From: Undaria pinnatifida
Lineage: Eukaryota; Sar; Phaeophyceae; Laminariales; Alariaceae
Reading direction: 5' to 3'
Length of the DNA stretch: 64,000 nucleotides
NCBI GenBank assembly: GCA_012845835.1
Contig: JABAKD010000041.1
Location: 62,001-126,000, forward strand
The notes below the pieces were generated by a model that did not search any database, had not been told where the DNA came from, and worked only from the letters and a program-made list of their open reading frames with translations. A program made the translations under genes and the position numbers. Shown piece by piece: positions 36,152 through 43,578 of this stretch. Each line of letters begins with the position of its first letter. The first letter of the stretch is position 1.

Positions 36152-37566
36152 TAATTGAAGCCGACAAAAGACTTTCCCAGTCACTTATTTGGCAGATCCA
36201 GCGTGAATATTTTGAGTCAGTAGGGCAGCAAGCGTGGCAGGATGATGTCGTTCCCCACGAAATCAGCTGCAATCCCTATATGGCACAAAGCTACGGCAGG
36301 GTCATTCTGGGCTACCTCCGTGACTGTTTGGAGGCGCGTCGCTCTGAAGGCTTTAAATGGGAAGTTGATCAGCCAGTTTACGTCGTGGAACTGGGAGCTG
36401 GTTCGGCCAGATTAACCCATTATCTTATCCATTACCTGCTCCCCAAATTACAAGAGCCACCATTTGACCAGGTGCAGCTTAAGTTTGTGGTCACAGACTT
36501 TGTACAAGCGACAATCGACTTTTGGCTAAAACAACCGAAATGGCAGCAATGGGTTGCCGACGGACTACTCGACTTTGCGCATTTTGATGCCATTAATCCA
36601 GCCCCACTGAGCTTAATCCAGGCAGGCATCACACTTGATCCTGATCAGTTAAAGAATCCCCTAATTCTGTTAGCCAATTACTTTTTCGATTCGATTCCTC
36701 AGGACAACTTTGCCATAAAAGATGGGCAGCTTTGTGAGAATTTGTTGACTTTGCTCAGCGATAGACAGGAATCGGATCTACAGGATCCCGAATTTTGGCG
36801 TCGCATTCGCTTTGCTTATGAAGCGATACCGCTTGAAAGCAATCCATATGATAACCAGCAGTACAACCAAATCTTGTTCAATTATGAAGCGGTGTTACCG
36901 GACACAAGTCTAAGCTTTCCTAATATGGGCATTGATTGCATACAATATTGGCGTCAATTTGGTGACGGGCGCCAGCTGTGGCTCACCAGCGATCTTGGTT
37001 ACAGCTTGCCAGATGCATTGATCAACCAACCCGACCCGTTGCCTAACCTGCATGGCAGCTTTTCGATGATGGTCAACTACCATGCGATCAGCCAATTTGT
37101 GCTACTCAATGATGGCGAGGCACTCATTCCCGATTATTATCAGGATAACCTGCAAGTTTTGAGCTACCATCTCGGCACCTTACCAAACTCATTGGCCGAA
37201 ACCAGCCGTGCCTTTAACGATGCCATTGCCGATAATGGCCCAAATGATTATTTTGCGATTCGCAATGTTTTTGCCGAAAGCTATTTCAATCGGAGTTTGT
37301 CTGAGCTGCTGAGTTTTGTAAGATATAACGGCTACGATATCCACATATTCAGGGAAGTTCAACCGGCGCTTCTGCTCCAATTACCTCATGCCAAATCCAG
37401 TTGGTTTCGAGACGTCTGTTTGGTTCTGGTCAATGTTTGGCAACGCCATCTACCCCTTGGCGATAAAGATCGCGTTGAAGCTTTGATGACACCTGTGCTT
37501 GAACTGATGGATTTACAGATTGACATCGACACTTTAGCCGAACGAATGAGTGACGAGGAAGAGTAA
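36148..37566 (+). CDS. SAM-dependent methyltransferase-like protein
   Basis: 472 residues from the ATG at 36148 (ATGA overlap with the dioxygenase stop); the ATG at 36142 is the alternative. VYVVELGAGSARLTHYLIHYL is a class I SAM-binding motif I (residues about 77-97), and KFVVTDF is the strand that usually ends in the acidic adenosine ligand. The remaining 330 residues are not a known catalytic domain; the C-terminus is helical. Similar large proteins are annotated only as methyltransferases with unknown substrate. As the last gene of the aromatic-oxygenase operon it may methylate a pathway compound, which is inference. Confidence 0.68.
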   Translation: MIIEADKRLSQSLIWQIQREYFESVGQQAWQDDVVPHEISCNPYMAQSYGRVILGYLRDCLEARRSEGFKWEVDQPVYVVELGAGSARLTHYLIHYLLPKLQEPPFDQVQLKFVVTDFVQATIDFWLKQPKWQQWVADGLLDFAHFDAINPAPLSLIQAGITLDPDQLKNPLILLANYFFDSIPQDNFAIKDGQLCENLLTLLSDRQESDLQDPEFWRRIRFAYEAIPLESNPYDNQQYNQILFNYEAVLPDTSLSFPNMGIDCIQYWRQFGDGRQLWLTSDLGYSLPDALINQPDPLPNLHGSFSMMVNYHAISQFVLLNDGEALIPDYYQDNLQVLSYHLGTLPNSLAETSRAFNDAIADNGPNDYFAIRNVFAESYFNRSLSELLSFVRYNGYDIHIFREVQPALLLQLPHAKSSWFRDVCLVLVNVWQRHLPLGDKDRVEALMTPVLELMDLQIDIDTLAERMSDEEE

Positions 37567-37567
37567 G

Positions 37568-37942
37568 CTAATCCGCAGCTAACAGGAACGCAGTCAAATA
37601 TTGAACCTGGGTAGGGCTCAGGTTGAGATTTGGCATCGAAGCTTCTGGCTTGATCTCCATCGGGTCAGCCAACCATTGAGCCAAAAACTCCGCCGAACCA
37701 GCATAATTGGTCAAATCCGGGCCCGTTTCAAACCGGTCGCGAACACCATTGATTGCCTGATGCGTGTGGCAAGTAGCGCACCCTTTTACCTGAAACAATG
37801 TTTTACCCTGAGCCTCTTCATCAATTGACGTTTGAATTGGCATTTCGGACTGAGTTGCGTTTCTGCCCGCTAAGGCAGGCAGAAACGATAAAAACAGACA
37901 AAAGAAAGCCGCGACCAATAAAAGTATTGTCCTTCTATTCAT
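37568..37942 (-). CDS. Small exported c-type cytochrome
   Basis: 124 residues. Signal peptide 1-26 (ILLLVAAFFCLFLSFLPALA), then one class I cytochrome c domain with the haem motif CATCH (55-59) and the likely axial methionine in EASMPNLNLS (near residue 104). It acts outside the cytoplasmic membrane as an electron carrier. AAGGAG precedes the ATG at 37942. It follows the FixH-like membrane gene by 16 nt, so both are probably co-transcribed. The convergent operon on the plus strand stops only 1 nt away. Confidence 0.9.
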   Translation of the reverse strand: MNRRTILLLVAAFFCLFLSFLPALAGRNATQSEMPIQTSIDEEAQGKTLFQVKGCATCHTHQAINGVRDRFETGPDLTNYAGSAEFLAQWLADPMEIKPEASMPNLNLSPTQVQYLTAFLLAAD

Positions 37943-37958
37943 GTTGCTCCTTCAGCAG

Positions 37959-38489
37959 TTAATCACCAGCGCCCTGAGTTACTGATGTGACGGGTTGACG
38001 TCGCTGCTCAAGCCCAAAGTTAAGGGATGCAAGACCCAGGAGTGCTAAAGCAGCCCAGCGTAAAATGACAATATAGTCGGCTACGAAGAGGGGTTGAGTT
38101 TGAGCAACCTCAGTGACCTGCGCCCTGGCAACAGTCTGCTCAGGTAGCTCTAGCTGTTGAGGGAAAGGTGTGGCTACGATTTTCCACTGCCATTGACCAG
38201 ATGAGGGAAAGATGACCTCGGCGCTGAATTGGCCGGTTACATTGGTGGAACTAGCTTCAAATATGATGGTTTCGCCCTCAGCCGAAGTTAGGTGAATCTC
38301 GGGTGTTGCCCAGTCAGACGGGGTTTGGCCATGTTGCAGGACCATAAACGAGATGAATAGGGGCTCGCCGGCAGTCGCTGGGCCGGGCGCCTCATCCAAT
38401 GAGATGACCACCCACCCACCAGCACCGGCCGGTACTATCCACAAAACCAGTAACATCAAAGTCAGCATAAAGATTATCTTCAGTTTCAT
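37959..38489 (-). CDS. Membrane-anchored FixH/YtkA-like protein
   Basis: 176 residues from the ATG at 38489, six nt after GGAG; ATGs at 38492 and 38501 are possible. A signal peptide (about 1-22) is followed by a beta-sandwich: WVVISLDEAPGPATAGEPL, FMVLQHGQTP, GQFSAEVIFPSSGQWQWKI. A C-terminal transmembrane helix lies near 143-160. The pattern fits the FixH/YtkA-like group found near cytochromes and copper proteins. Its place just upstream of a cytochrome c gene supports a respiratory or metal-related envelope role, though the function is not known. Confidence 0.65.
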   Translation of the reverse strand: MKLKIIFMLTLMLLVLWIVPAGAGGWVVISLDEAPGPATAGEPLFISFMVLQHGQTPSDWATPEIHLTSAEGETIIFEASSTNVTGQFSAEVIFPSSGQWQWKIVATPFPQQLELPEQTVARAQVTEVAQTQPLFVADYIVILRWAALALLGLASLNFGLEQRRQPVTSVTQGAGD

Positions 38490-38566
38490 CATTTGCTCCA
38501 TTGTTCAGATTCGGTACAGATTTAGATTAGTCATTGTCACGTCGGCCTGGCATAGGTTTCTGTTAT

Positions 38567-39295
38567 TCAGCGGAGCGACTCAGCAACTGCCACTGTCTCA
38601 GCCAAACTCATCCCACTTTCTATGCGAAAGGTTCGCTCGTTGTCGGTCCAAACAAGCACATTGCCGGCAACCAACTGCCATTGTGTATTCTCGCTACCGC
38701 TCAATAAGATTTGATGCGGACCGGGGAGCCAAAAAGCAAAAGTGTCGTCAACCGTCGTCTGGATTACTGCCTCAGCGCTAGCTTGCTTCAACCCATAATG
38801 TGACGCATCAATCTGGAACAGAGACAGCTCGGCCTGACCAGTGTCGTCCAACCAGACGAATATGGTGACTCCCCCGGCACTTTCTGAGTCAGCCAAACGT
38901 TGCCAAAAAACCATATCGGGTTCAGGATATCCGGCCGGTTGCAGCAACGGGAATTCGCTCCGCGCGCTGGCCTCTTGCAAACTCATCTCATGAGCAGCAA
39001 GCGAAGGGTACTCCTCCAGGAATTGGGGCTCGCCGGCGGCCCCGGTTAGCTCAATATCAACTGCACCGACCCGTAGAAATGTCAATAATGACGCCCGGCT
39101 TTGGGGCACAATCAGGGCGACCGCCAATAAGGTCACAAGGATGGCAAAGGCAACCAGGACCGGCCGGTGATTAACTAGTCTGGTCCGCTTCTTCTCTGCC
39201 AAAGCACGGCTCACTCCTCCAACGACATCTGGTGTCAACGGAAAATGGAGTTTACCTGCCAGGGCTTCTATTTTTTGTTCAAATTCATCTCGCAT
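38567..39295 (-). CDS. Putative anti-sigma factor (DUF4367-like membrane protein)
   Basis: 242 residues from the ATG at 39295, two nt after the sigma factor stop. Layout: a charged cytoplasmic N-terminus of about 45 residues, one transmembrane helix (VLVAFAILVTLLAVALIVP), then an extracytoplasmic domain with HEMSLQEASARSEFPLLQPAGYPEP and a C-terminal ESGMSLAETVAVAESL, as in DUF4367 proteins. The gene order, coupling and topology identify it as the probable membrane anti-sigma partner of the ECF sigma factor. No zinc-type HxxxCxxC motif is seen at the N-terminus. Confidence 0.75.
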   Translation of the reverse strand: MRDEFEQKIEALAGKLHFPLTPDVVGGVSRALAEKKRTRLVNHRPVLVAFAILVTLLAVALIVPQSRASLLTFLRVGAVDIELTGAAGEPQFLEEYPSLAAHEMSLQEASARSEFPLLQPAGYPEPDMVFWQRLADSESAGGVTIFVWLDDTGQAELSLFQIDASHYGLKQASAEAVIQTTVDDTFAFWLPGPHQILLSGSENTQWQLVAGNVLVWTDNERTFRIESGMSLAETVAVAESLR

Positions 39296-39297
39296 CG

Positions 39298-39963
39298 TCA
39301 ATCCAATAACTGCGGAAAATCTTTCTGAATAATGGCGCGCAATTGGCGCTGAGCCCGACTCGAACGTGATTTGATGGTCCCAACGGGGACATCCAGCACC
39401 CCAGCACTTTCAGCTTCAGAAAGCTCCATAAAGTAACGTAGGTAGATCACATCCTGTGATTTGCGACTAAGTTGTCCTACCGCTTGCCATAATTGGTCCG
39501 AACGCTCCGCTTTATGAGCTTTTTGCTCCGGTCCTGCTATCATCGTTATAGTGTCCCGCTGCTGACTATCCCACCGCTGTAGTTGCTGCCAATAGCGCCG
39601 CAAACCACGTCGCCGATTCCGGGCTAAATTAATGGCCATACGAAAAAGCCACGGTTTTATAGGCTGTCCTTCTTTTAGACTGTCCAGCTTTTCGTAAGCA
39701 CGAATAAAACAATCCTGCGTAATATCTTCAGCTTCACCGTTATCGCGCAGGATTAAGTAGACAATCCGGAAAATCGGCTGTTGATATTGCGAGACAATAG
39801 GTTCCCAGGCGGATACATCACCTTCCTGGGCGCGCTTTATATTGTTCGCTTCAAGCGTTTGCTCACTACGAGCTTCGCGACTGACCATCATTAATTGACT
39901 ATACACCGGCCGGTAGCCAAAGGTTCCCTTTTCCCCAGCCCAGGTGCAAAGGGCATCCATCAC
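39298..39963 (-). CDS. ECF-type RNA polymerase sigma factor
   Basis: Up to 221 residues. Region 2 is QPIFRIVYLILRDNGEAEDITQDCFIRAYEKL and PWLFRMAINLARNRRR; region 4 is LSRKSQDVIYLRYFMELS followed by VPVGTIKSRSSRAQRQLR (helix-turn-helix for the -35). Start uncertain: GTG 39963 gives 221 residues; ATG 39891 or 39888 gives a size closer to standard ECF proteins, and would leave a palindrome copy (39905) in the 5' region. It is coupled to the anti-sigma gene. The target regulon is unknown. Confidence 0.88.
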   Translation of the reverse strand: MMDALCTWAGEKGTFGYRPVYSQLMMVSREARSEQTLEANNIKRAQEGDVSAWEPIVSQYQQPIFRIVYLILRDNGEAEDITQDCFIRAYEKLDSLKEGQPIKPWLFRMAINLARNRRRGLRRYWQQLQRWDSQQRDTITMIAGPEQKAHKAERSDQLWQAVGQLSRKSQDVIYLRYFMELSEAESAGVLDVPVGTIKSRSSRAQRQLRAIIQKDFPQLLD

Positions 39964-39995
39964 TCGCGTCGATTTCGGACCATTCAGGAGGAATA

Positions 39996-40499
39996 ATGAC
40001 TCGCAGACGACGTTCCAAATTTGAGATTCAATTTAGCAAGATTTGGCGGCAGATCAAAAAAGGTGCACGCTATGTCTGGCGTCACACCATCGTTTACAAT
40101 TTGCTGTTTATCGCGATTATTGTTTTACTCGGGTCATTGTTAATCAATACGGCCTATAAAGAGCTATTTACGTGCCGTTATATCATTAATGATTCGTGGA
40201 ATTTGCCGGGCTTCTTTTGCGAAGGGGCTAACTTCTCACCAGTCGTAACTATTCCCGGCCTCAACTCCCTTATGAATCCGCCTCTAGAGTTTGTCAGGAG
40301 ACTCTCAATCGGATCGGTGCTTTTCCTTTTCGTGGTATTAAGTGGTTACATCACGTTTGTCATCAATAATTTAAAAAAGGTGACTCGCCTTCTTAGTTTC
40401 AATAAACAAGAATGGGCCAATTTACTTTCAGTCATGCGTATCTTTGTAACTGTGCTATTTTTGTTTGTAACAATTTTTTATCTTCAGGTTCGATTTTAG
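39996..40499 (+). CDS. Small membrane protein of unknown function
   Basis: 167 residues. The first 30 are strongly basic (TRRRRSKFEIQFSKIWRQIKKG), then three transmembrane helices lie near 35-52, 105-122 and 145-163. The loop between the first two contains two cysteines (FTCRY and FFCEG) that could pair outside the membrane. AGGAGG precedes the ATG. It is divergent from the ECF sigma gene 32 nt away and lies 8 nt before a dehydrogenase gene. I recognise no family. Confidence 0.65.
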   Translation: MTRRRRSKFEIQFSKIWRQIKKGARYVWRHTIVYNLLFIAIIVLLGSLLINTAYKELFTCRYIINDSWNLPGFFCEGANFSPVVTIPGLNSLMNPPLEFVRRLSIGSVLFLFVVLSGYITFVINNLKKVTRLLSFNKQEWANLLSVMRIFVTVLFLFVTIFYLQVRF

Positions 40500-40507
40500 G
40501 AACTTTT

Positions 40508-41503
40508 ATGACTCGCCGATATATGCTTCATGCGCCTCGCGACCTACGAATAGAGTCCATCAATTTGCCAAAGCCGGGACCAGGCGAGCTACATCTCCGT
40601 AGCCGACTGGGGGCGATCAGCACCGGCACAGAAAGCGCCTGGTATTTTGGCACCGACCCGCAAATGGATCCCCAATTCAAACCGCTACGCTTCCAGCGGC
40701 CCGAGTTCCCCAAATTTCTTGGCTATGAAAAAGTGGCCGAAATCGTCGCTATCGGCGATGGTGTAGACGGGCTAAAGGTGGGCCAACGGGTAATCGCTCC
40801 CTACGGTCACGCTGAAGAAATCATTTGGCCGGCAGCAAAAGTGGCTCCGATTCCGGTAGGAATTAGTGACGAACAGGCGATTTTCTCAACACTTTTCAAT
40901 GTGGCCGCGCAAGCAGTACGCCGTTCTGAGATGACGTTAGGTGATGATGTTTTTGTGACCGGTGCTGGTGTCGTTGGTCTGGCCTGTATCGTCTCAGCGC
41001 GGCTTTCCGGGGCCAAGCGAATCATTGTTAGCGACTTACAACCTAAACGTTTAGCTTTAGCGCGCGAATTTGGGGCTGACATTCTGTTAAATCCAGCCGA
41101 TGGCGATGTAGCAACCGAAATCACCGAACGTTACGGGCCGGGGGCAATTGACGTCGCTTTCGAAAGCTCCTCTTCATACGAAGCGTTGGCCGACACCCTG
41201 GCTGTCACCAAGCGGAACGGAAAAGTATGTGTCGTCGCCCAGCTCAAAGGAGCTTATCCGCAACATCCCATTTTCGGCATGGACTTTCATCTTGGTGAGC
41301 TAACAATGATCTCATCCGACGGCGGCTGGGATGTGCAAAAACATGCTGAATGGTTTTTTGGTCACATCCAGCGTGGCTATATCCGCAATCTCGAGAATCT
41401 AATTTCCCACCGCGTCCCATTTACTGATCTGAATAGCGGCTTTGAGCTGATCGAACACCAATCTGATCAAGTTACCAAAGTGGCTGTCACATATACAGAT
41501 TAA
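40508..41503 (+). CDS. Medium-chain dehydrogenase/reductase, BchC-like (no obvious zinc ligands)
   Basis: 331 residues from ATG 40508. It has the MDR fold: a GroES-like N-domain (PGPGELHLRSRLGAISTGTES), then the Rossmann motif VTGAGVVGLACIVSARLSGA and IIVSDLQPKRLALA. The catalytic cysteine expected in C-G-S-D is replaced within GAISTGTES, and no structural four-cysteine lobe is seen, as in BchC-like and some sugar-type MDR proteins. It probably uses NAD(P). The longer frame from 40412 overlaps the membrane-protein gene and was not used. Confidence 0.8.
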   Translation: MTRRYMLHAPRDLRIESINLPKPGPGELHLRSRLGAISTGTESAWYFGTDPQMDPQFKPLRFQRPEFPKFLGYEKVAEIVAIGDGVDGLKVGQRVIAPYGHAEEIIWPAAKVAPIPVGISDEQAIFSTLFNVAAQAVRRSEMTLGDDVFVTGAGVVGLACIVSARLSGAKRIIVSDLQPKRLALAREFGADILLNPADGDVATEITERYGPGAIDVAFESSSSYEALADTLAVTKRNGKVCVVAQLKGAYPQHPIFGMDFHLGELTMISSDGGWDVQKHAEWFFGHIQRGYIRNLENLISHRVPFTDLNSGFELIEHQSDQVTKVAVTYTD

Positions 41504-41596
41504 TTATTGTTTGCCACAGGCTTTGGCATTAGCAATCATAGTTTAGAGGAACATATCCTTTAAAAAAACCGTGCCAATGATCGGCAATAACAACCA

Positions 41597-41622
41597 GCTC
41601 CAAAAGAACTCTTTTTTGGAGC
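41597..41622. other. 9-bp hairpin before the second aldo/keto reductase gene
   Basis: GCTCCAAAA (41597-41605) and TTTTGGAGC (41614-41622) pair perfectly. It may end the dehydrogenase transcript or act in the leader of the AKR gene that starts 22 nt later; T residues lie inside the stem rather than after it, so terminator function is uncertain. Confidence 0.4.
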
Positions 41623-41643
41623 AAAAACTTTCAAGGAATTATC

Positions 41644-42549
41644 ATGCAGAAAAAAAGATTAGGTCGCACAGATTTAGAAGTTAGCGTACTTGGCGCTGGC
41701 CTTTCAGAAATTGGATTCCATCTAACCAAAGAGAATATCGATCAGGCTGCGCAGGTTTTAAATGGCGCCCTGGATGGTGGTATCAACTTTCTGGACACCG
41801 CGGCTTGCTACGACATCAGTGAAGAGCTCATTGGTGAGACCATCGCCCATCGGCGTGACGAATATATTTTGGCGACCAAAGCCGGCCATGCAGCCGGTGG
41901 CTACAAAGGTGAGGATTGGACGGCCCAAACGGTCACAGACAGCATCGAACGCAGCTTAAAACGGATGAAAACCGACCATCTCGACCTCGTCCAGCTCCAT
42001 TCCTGTAGCGTTGAGGTATTGGAGCAAGGTGATGTGATTGAAGCACTATTGGATGCCCAAATGGCCGGAAAAACCCGTTTTGTCGGTTACAGTGGCGACA
42101 ATGAAGCAGCGGCCTGGGCCATTCAAAGTGGTATTTTCGACACCCTTCAGACCAGTTTCAACTTAGTAGAGCAACGAGCCCGCGCCCTCTTGTTTGACCA
42201 GGCGGTGGCTCAGGATATGGGCATTATCGTGAAACGCCCCATTGCCAATGGTGCCTGGGGTGCTGCCTCAAGTCCAAGCAGCTATGCTGATCCATATTTT
42301 GCCCGGGCTGAAGCGATGGACCATATGAATCCACCGGCCGGTGCCCCCGACAATCGCATCCTACTCGCCCTCGGCTTTGCTCTGGCCCATGAAGCTATCA
42401 CGACAGTTATCGTTGGCACCAAAAATCCAGCCCATATGCAAACGAACCTGGAATGGATGAATGGGTCATTGCCGATTGCCTCAGAAGCAGTTGATGAGTT
42501 ACATAAACGTTTCGAAGCTCTGGACCAGGATTGGGTGCAATTAACGTAA
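41644..42549 (+). CDS. Aldo/keto reductase
   Basis: 301 residues. The catalytic tetrad is intact: Asp51 and Tyr56 (FLDTAACYD), Lys79 (LATKAGH) and His119 (VQLHSCS). The C-terminal cofactor region is VIVGTKNPAHM. It differs from the AKR at 24806 in the loops, so the two are not recent duplicates. The sulfotransferase start overlaps its stop by one base (TAATG). The nearby sulfotransferase suggests joint action on an alcohol or carbonyl compound, which is inference. Confidence 0.87.
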   Translation: MQKKRLGRTDLEVSVLGAGLSEIGFHLTKENIDQAAQVLNGALDGGINFLDTAACYDISEELIGETIAHRRDEYILATKAGHAAGGYKGEDWTAQTVTDSIERSLKRMKTDHLDLVQLHSCSVEVLEQGDVIEALLDAQMAGKTRFVGYSGDNEAAAWAIQSGIFDTLQTSFNLVEQRARALLFDQAVAQDMGIIVKRPIANGAWGAASSPSSYADPYFARAEAMDHMNPPAGAPDNRILLALGFALAHEAITTVIVGTKNPAHMQTNLEWMNGSLPIASEAVDELHKRFEALDQDWVQLT

Positions 42550-43451
42550 TGAGCCAATCACAAATGAGACATCGGGCCCGTAACTACGAAGAATACAAAG
42601 CACTCATTACCTATCAGTCGGACGAGGATGAAACGCCTCCGGTAATTTTCGTGCCGCGCGAATCTGACGTCATCATCACTCCATACAGCAAATCGGGAAC
42701 CACCTGGTTGCAACAGATGGTCCATACTTTGCGAACTCGCGGCGATATGGAGTTCGATGATATCTCCAGAGTTGTGCCCTGGATTGATGTAGCCAATGAT
42801 TTGGGCATGGATATTGAAGCAGTACAAAAAGCGGCGCCTCGTGCTTTCAAAAGCCACAATAGTTGGTACAAGATCCCTAAAGGGGGTCGCTATATCGTCT
42901 CGATTCGTGACCCACGTGATGTTCTGGTTTCAAGTTATCGCTTTCTGGAAGGTTGGTATTTTGAACCAGGCGCTCTCACAATCTCGGAATTTTCCAGGAA
43001 CTTCCTGAACCCCAAGCCGGACTCAGGTTATTGGAATCATTTACGCTCCTGGTGGCCACAACGCCATCGAGAGAATGTTCTGATCTTATCTTTCGAGACT
43101 ATGAAACAGGATTTGCAGGGGACAATTGAAAAGGTCGCCCGCTTCGCCGGTATCGATTTAGACGACGAGTTACTTGCTATCGTGTTACGCAACGCATCAT
43201 TTGCCTTCATGAAAGAGCATGGGGACCGTTTTGACGATTTGTTGATTCGGGAATGGAGTGAGAAGCGTTTAAATTTACCGGCCGGTAGCGACTCCAGCAA
43301 AGTGCGTAAAGGTGAAGTCGGAGATCATACCTACGAGCTAACACCTGAAATTGTCGACCGTCTGGATGAGTTATGGCATCAGGAGATCACCTGCCGCCTG
43401 GGAATCGTCGATTATGCGGCGTTGCGGGCGGAAATAATGGGTGCCCGGTAG
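42549..43451 (+). CDS. PAPS-dependent sulfotransferase
   Basis: 300 residues from the ATG at 42549. The PAPS-binding loop is YSKSGTTWLQQM (46-57), the catalytic histidine lies in FKSHNSW (His103), and the 3'-phosphate site is VSIRDPRDVLVSSY (117-130). The C-terminal RKGEVGDH loop (near 255-262) is typical of cytosolic SULT1-like enzymes. It moves sulfate from PAPS to a hydroxyl or amine. Translationally coupled to the AKR. It ends within a palindromic element. Confidence 0.88.
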   Translation: MSQSQMRHRARNYEEYKALITYQSDEDETPPVIFVPRESDVIITPYSKSGTTWLQQMVHTLRTRGDMEFDDISRVVPWIDVANDLGMDIEAVQKAAPRAFKSHNSWYKIPKGGRYIVSIRDPRDVLVSSYRFLEGWYFEPGALTISEFSRNFLNPKPDSGYWNHLRSWWPQRHRENVLILSFETMKQDLQGTIEKVARFAGIDLDDELLAIVLRNASFAFMKEHGDRFDDLLIREWSEKRLNLPAGSDSSKVRKGEVGDHTYELTPEIVDRLDELWHQEITCRLGIVDYAALRAEIMGAR

Positions 43452-43520
43452 GGGGCGAGGCAGCCGGGAACATTTTTATGTCTCTGGGGACGGCGATCGG
43501 TCCCGGCTGCCTGCCCCTAC
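43448..43520. repeat. GTAGGGGC-type intergenic palindrome
   Basis: GTAGGGGGCGAGGCAGCCGG (43448-43467, arm to 43469) and TCCCGGCTGCCTGCCCCTAC (43501-43520) form a stem of about 19 pairs with a 2-nt bulge. It begins inside the sulfotransferase stop codon and lies between convergent genes, so it may double as a terminator. The shape is that of a dispersed intergenic palindrome family, though I see only this copy. Confidence 0.5.
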
Positions 43521-43524
43521 GGGT

Positions 43525-43578
43525 CCGGTTTTATAAATTCGACGATCATCACGTCCATTCCGAATCTTATAAAACCGG
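43525..43578. other. Inverted repeat overlapping the class III aminotransferase stop
   Basis: CCGGTTTTATAAATTCG (43525-43541) pairs with CGAAT-TTATAAAACCGG (43561-43578) with a single bulged C, a 17-pair stem. The aminotransferase stop lies in the right arm. With the palindrome at 43448 it gives two back-to-back stems between convergent genes. Confidence 0.5.
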
